Assembly (NCBI GenBank): GCA_013698525.1
Contig: JACCSM010000283.1
Location: 1-7,336 of the forward strand
Source: Rubrobacteraceae bacterium
GTDB lineage: Bacteria > Actinomycetota > Rubrobacteria > Rubrobacterales > Rubrobacteraceae
Length of the DNA: 7,336 nucleotides
Direction of reading: 5' to 3'
Position 1 is the first letter of the stretch; the number at the start of each line of letters is the position of its first letter. Under the pieces are notes generated by a model, which did not search any database, was not told the DNA's origin, and saw only the letters and a list, made by a program, of their open reading frames with translations. Both the position numbers and the translations under genes were made by a program. This document shows, one piece after another, positions 5,423 through 7,336 of the stretch.

Positions 5423-6460
5423 GTGGGCAGTGGGACCCGCACCCTGGCTGGTGACCGGCGGAGCGTTGCCGGGTTCGCTGGCACGGGCGTGTTGCTCGTG
5501 GCGCTTGGGGCGGCCGTCTGGGGGACGGACACGGTCCTGCGCGCCCCTCTCAGCGCCGCCTTTACGCCCGTGCTGCTCGTGCTAGGCGAGCATCTGGTAC
5601 TCGCCCTTTACGCTGTGCCCGCCGTCGTGTTGGGATGGCGGGAGATATCGACACTGGATGCTCCGCGTTGGGGTGCTCTGATCGTCGTCGGGTGGGGCGG
5701 GTCAGCGGTGGCCACCATCCTGTTTACAACGGGCCTGTTCGCGGCTTTCGAAGCCGGCGCGGGGTCGGTGAACACAGTGTTGCTTCTGCAGCAGACCCAG
5801 CCCCTTTTCGCCATCACCGCGGCGGCCGTGGTGCTTGGGGAGAGGTTGACAGTGATCTACGCCCCGATCTTCGCCGTCGCCGCCTTCGGAGCCTATTTGC
5901 TGGCTTTTGGGGATCTGATCGGGGAGCCTGGCGGTCTCCTCTCGCCGTTCACCCAGGTCGGGCGGGCACGGCTCGAGTTCGCGCTCGCCGCCCTAGGGGC
6001 GGCCGCCCTGTGGGGTACCTCGACGGCGATGGGCCGCTACCTCGGAGGGCGGCTCTCTTTCCCGACGCTCACGGGCGCCCGCTTCCTCACAGCGCTTCCT
6101 TTGCTTCTCGTGTGGGCCGCCGTCGCTGTCCCTGACGCAGCAGGGAGTTTCTCGGGAGGACTGGCCGAACCGCAGGTCGCGCGCAACCTGGTGCTGCTCG
6201 CAGTGTTTCCGGGGTTGCTGGGTCTGCTTGTCTACTACAGAGGTTTGAGGAGCACGCCAGCCAGCTACGCGACGCTCGCCGAGCTCGCCTACCCGGCTAC
6301 CGGCGTCACCCTCAACTGGCTGTTGCTCGGAGAACCGCTCACAGTAGCGCAGGGCGTTGGGGTGGTTTTAGTAGTAGGGGCGATAGTGGCGATGAACCGC
6401 GTCAAGTCCGGTGTGCGCCAGCGGGGCGTGCGTGTAGAGCGTTTGTCTGAGGAGGGTTAG
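5423..6460 (+). CDS. EamA/DMT-superfamily transporter
   Basis: Integral membrane protein of the drug/metabolite transporter superfamily, 345 residues, with the typical ten-helix, two-repeat EamA layout. Likely membrane segments are about 17-36, 45-71, 83-105, 114-138, 146-164, 184-204, 216-238, 254-273, 283-302 and 307-326. Each repeat has the family block in which a helix ends in a LGE motif (QQTQPLFAITAAAVVLGERL at 123-142; YPATGVTLNWLLLGEPLT at 290-307). Members usually export or import small metabolites, amino acids or drugs; the substrate is not readable. The start is doubtful: GTG 5423 directly follows an in-frame TAG and has no clear Shine-Dalgarno. The gene is divergent from the MarR regulator and its stop is immediately followed by the second MBL gene, so exporter and hydrolase probably share a message under MarR control. 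Confidence 0.88.
   Translation: MGSGTRTLAGDRRSVAGFAGTGVLLVALGAAVWGTDTVLRAPLSAAFTPVLLVLGEHLVLALYAVPAVVLGWREISTLDAPRWGALIVVGWGGSAVATILFTTGLFAAFEAGAGSVNTVLLLQQTQPLFAITAAAVVLGERLTVIYAPIFAVAAFGAYLLAFGDLIGEPGGLLSPFTQVGRARLEFALAALGAAALWGTSTAMGRYLGGRLSFPTLTGARFLTALPLLLVWAAVAVPDAAGSFSGGLAEPQVARNLVLLAVFPGLLGLLVYYRGLRSTPASYATLAELAYPATGVTLNWLLLGEPLTVAQGVGVVLVVGAIVAMNRVKSGVRQRGVRVERLSEEG
6450..6455 (+). promoter_or_regulatory. Ribosome binding site AGGAGG before a start-less MBL frame
   Basis: AGGAGG lies inside the last codons of the EamA gene. Normal spacing from it (5-8 nt) lands on ATC 6461 or TCG 6464, neither a standard start codon. It is 101 nt from the first ATG (6557), so it argues that translation was meant to begin near 6461. 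Confidence 0.7.
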
Positions 6461-7333
6461 ATCTCGAAGAGCATAACTGTAGGAAGAGTCGATATTACCG
6501 CCCTGACGGATATAGAGGGTGCGTTTTTCAGGCTGGACCAGATCTTCCCCGGCGTCATGGAGGATCAGTGGGAGCCTTACCTGCACCGATACCCCTGGGC
6601 TTTCGCGGACCGCGAGACCCTGCGCGGGCGCGTCGGGTCTTACGTGTTGCGTTCCCCCGAGGGCACGGTTCTTGTAGACACGGGCGTCGGTCCGCAGGCC
6701 ACGGGGGCCGGCGGCAAGCTGCTCGTGGAGCTCGAGAATGCCGGAGTTCGCCCTGAGGGCGTCGACACAGTGTTCCTGACCCACCTGCACGGCGACCATC
6801 TCGGCTGGAGCGTGAAACCGGACGGCGAGCCCGTCTTCCCGGAGGCCCGCTACGTTACGCAGGCCGCGGAATGGGAGATCTCCGCGCCGTATCTCGGGCC
6901 CGCCGTCGCCGCGCTCGATGATCTCGGTGTCCTCGAGCTGCTCGATGGTGAGGAGCCGGTCGGTGAGGAGCTTACGGCCATACCGACCCCAGGTCACTCG
7001 CCAGGGCACAGCAGCCTGCTCGTCTCCTCCGGCGGGGAGCAAGCGCTCGTCTCGGGCGACGCCATCGTGCACCCGGCGCAGGCGACTGAGCCTACATGGA
7101 ACGTCCACTTCGACATGGACAAGGAGCAGGCTGCCCGCACCCGCGAGATGTTGCTGGCGTGGCTCGAGGCCGACGGCATCACCGTAGCGGCAGGCCACAT
7201 CCCCGGTTCCGGCTTCGGGCGCGTCGTGCGTGATGAGGAAGAGCCGGAACGCCGCTACTGGATGACGCTGGATACTGCACAGGAAGCGGAGGATCTTTCC
7301 GGCACCGACGTGTTCAGAGGAGGTAGATCTTGA
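6461..7333 (+). CDS. MBL-fold hydrolase (lactonase/MPH-like), no standard start codon
   Basis: Metallo-beta-lactamase superfamily hydrolase, 290 codons if read from 6461. Numbering from there, zinc motifs are THLHGDH (H108, H110, D112, H113), TPGH (H179), GD (D200) and GH (H246). The general arrangement resembles the AHL-lactonase and methyl parathion hydrolase-like group. The first standard start in frame is ATG 6557 (258 residues), but upstream codons read SKSITVGRVDITALTDIEGA and then FFRLDQIFPGV, which look like the family's normal first strands. The frame is open back to the EamA TAG (6458-6460) and holds no ATG, GTG or TTG before 6557. AGGAGG at 6450-6455 is ideally placed for a start at ATC 6461 or TCG 6464. 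Either a rare AUC start is used, or a point change removed the start and only a shortened or untranslated product remains. No other lesion is visible. Physiological substrate unknown. Confidence 0.82.
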   Translation: MSKSITVGRVDITALTDIEGAFFRLDQIFPGVMEDQWEPYLHRYPWAFADRETLRGRVGSYVLRSPEGTVLVDTGVGPQATGAGGKLLVELENAGVRPEGVDTVFLTHLHGDHLGWSVKPDGEPVFPEARYVTQAAEWEISAPYLGPAVAALDDLGVLELLDGEEPVGEELTAIPTPGHSPGHSSLLVSSGGEQALVSGDAIVHPAQATEPTWNVHFDMDKEQAARTREMLLAWLEADGITVAAGHIPGSGFGRVVRDEEEPERRYWMTLDTAQEAEDLSGTDVFRGGRS

Positions 7334-7336
7334 GAA
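7330..7336 (+). CDS. Probable start of a further gene, cut by window end
   Basis: AGAGGAGGT at 7316-7324 is followed after 6 nt (from AGGAGG) by TTG at 7330, which overlaps the TGA of the MBL gene as TTGA. This is the same coupled arrangement seen elsewhere in the window. Only two codons are visible, so nothing can be said of the product. Confidence 0.35.

Noticed and set aside
2283..5440. Shared 12-mer AGTGGGACCCGC at 2283-2294 and 5429-5440
   Set aside because: Flanks differ and the word is GC-rich; a single short match over 3 kb is not convincing as a repeat or regulatory site.
5308..5454. 48-codon plus-strand ORF (MIIVSRRFSALLKEW...) from ATG 5308 in the EamA leader, overlapping the transporter start
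   Set aside because: No Shine-Dalgarno, Gly/Trp-rich low-complexity C-terminal half and no recognised family. A leaderless leader peptide is possible since the ATG is close to the predicted transcription start, but nothing supports it.
1..7336. Search for tRNA, rRNA, CRISPR, insertion sequences, phage or toxin-antitoxin genes
   Set aside because: No clover-leaf sequence, regular short repeats, transposase motifs or terminal inverted repeats seen by eye.

Overview
The window is high-GC bacterial DNA, with dense genes, GTG starts, 4-bp stop/start overlaps and actinobacterial-looking protein sequences. My best guess is a Rubrobacter-like actinobacterium. This rests on protein flavour alone, not on any marker gene.

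Layout. (1) Positions 1-1220, plus strand: the 3' part of an alanyl-tRNA editing protein (AlaX family) and, overlapping it by 4 bp, a DUF192 lipoprotein. (2) Positions 1238-5216, minus strand: a six-gene array reading right to left as MarR-type regulator, PfkB-type sugar kinase remnant, GalT/HIT-like nucleotidyltransferase homologue, cupin remnant, metallo-beta-lactamase (MBL) fold hydrolase, and an N-terminal stub of a GH38 alpha-mannosidase. (3) Positions 5217-5422: an AT-rich divergent control region with overlapping promoters and palindromes. (4) Positions 5423-7336, plus strand: an EamA/DMT transporter, a second MBL-fold hydrolase directly after its stop, and the probable first codons of a further gene cut by the window edge.

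How the genes fit together. The minus-strand array looks like a former carbohydrate catabolic operon (kinase, sugar-nucleotide transferase-like enzyme, cupin, hydrolase, mannosidase). Three of its members are broken in different ways. The kinase has an internal deletion of roughly 120-130 codons, a one-base loss in a G tract and a Gly-to-Arg change in its GAGD motif. The cupin has two frameshifts. The mannosidase has an in-frame amber codon and stops matching its family after about 86 residues. The GalT-like and MBL genes between them are uninterrupted. On the other side, the MarR-type repressor probably controls itself and the divergent EamA transporter. The second MBL gene has no standard start codon at the position where its conserved reading frame and an excellent ribosome binding site say it should begin.

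I see no RNA genes, CRISPR array, insertion sequence or phage genes. I do not see a convincing new multi-gene system. The notable biology is patchy operon decay, the missing start codon and the compact divergent promoter/operator.
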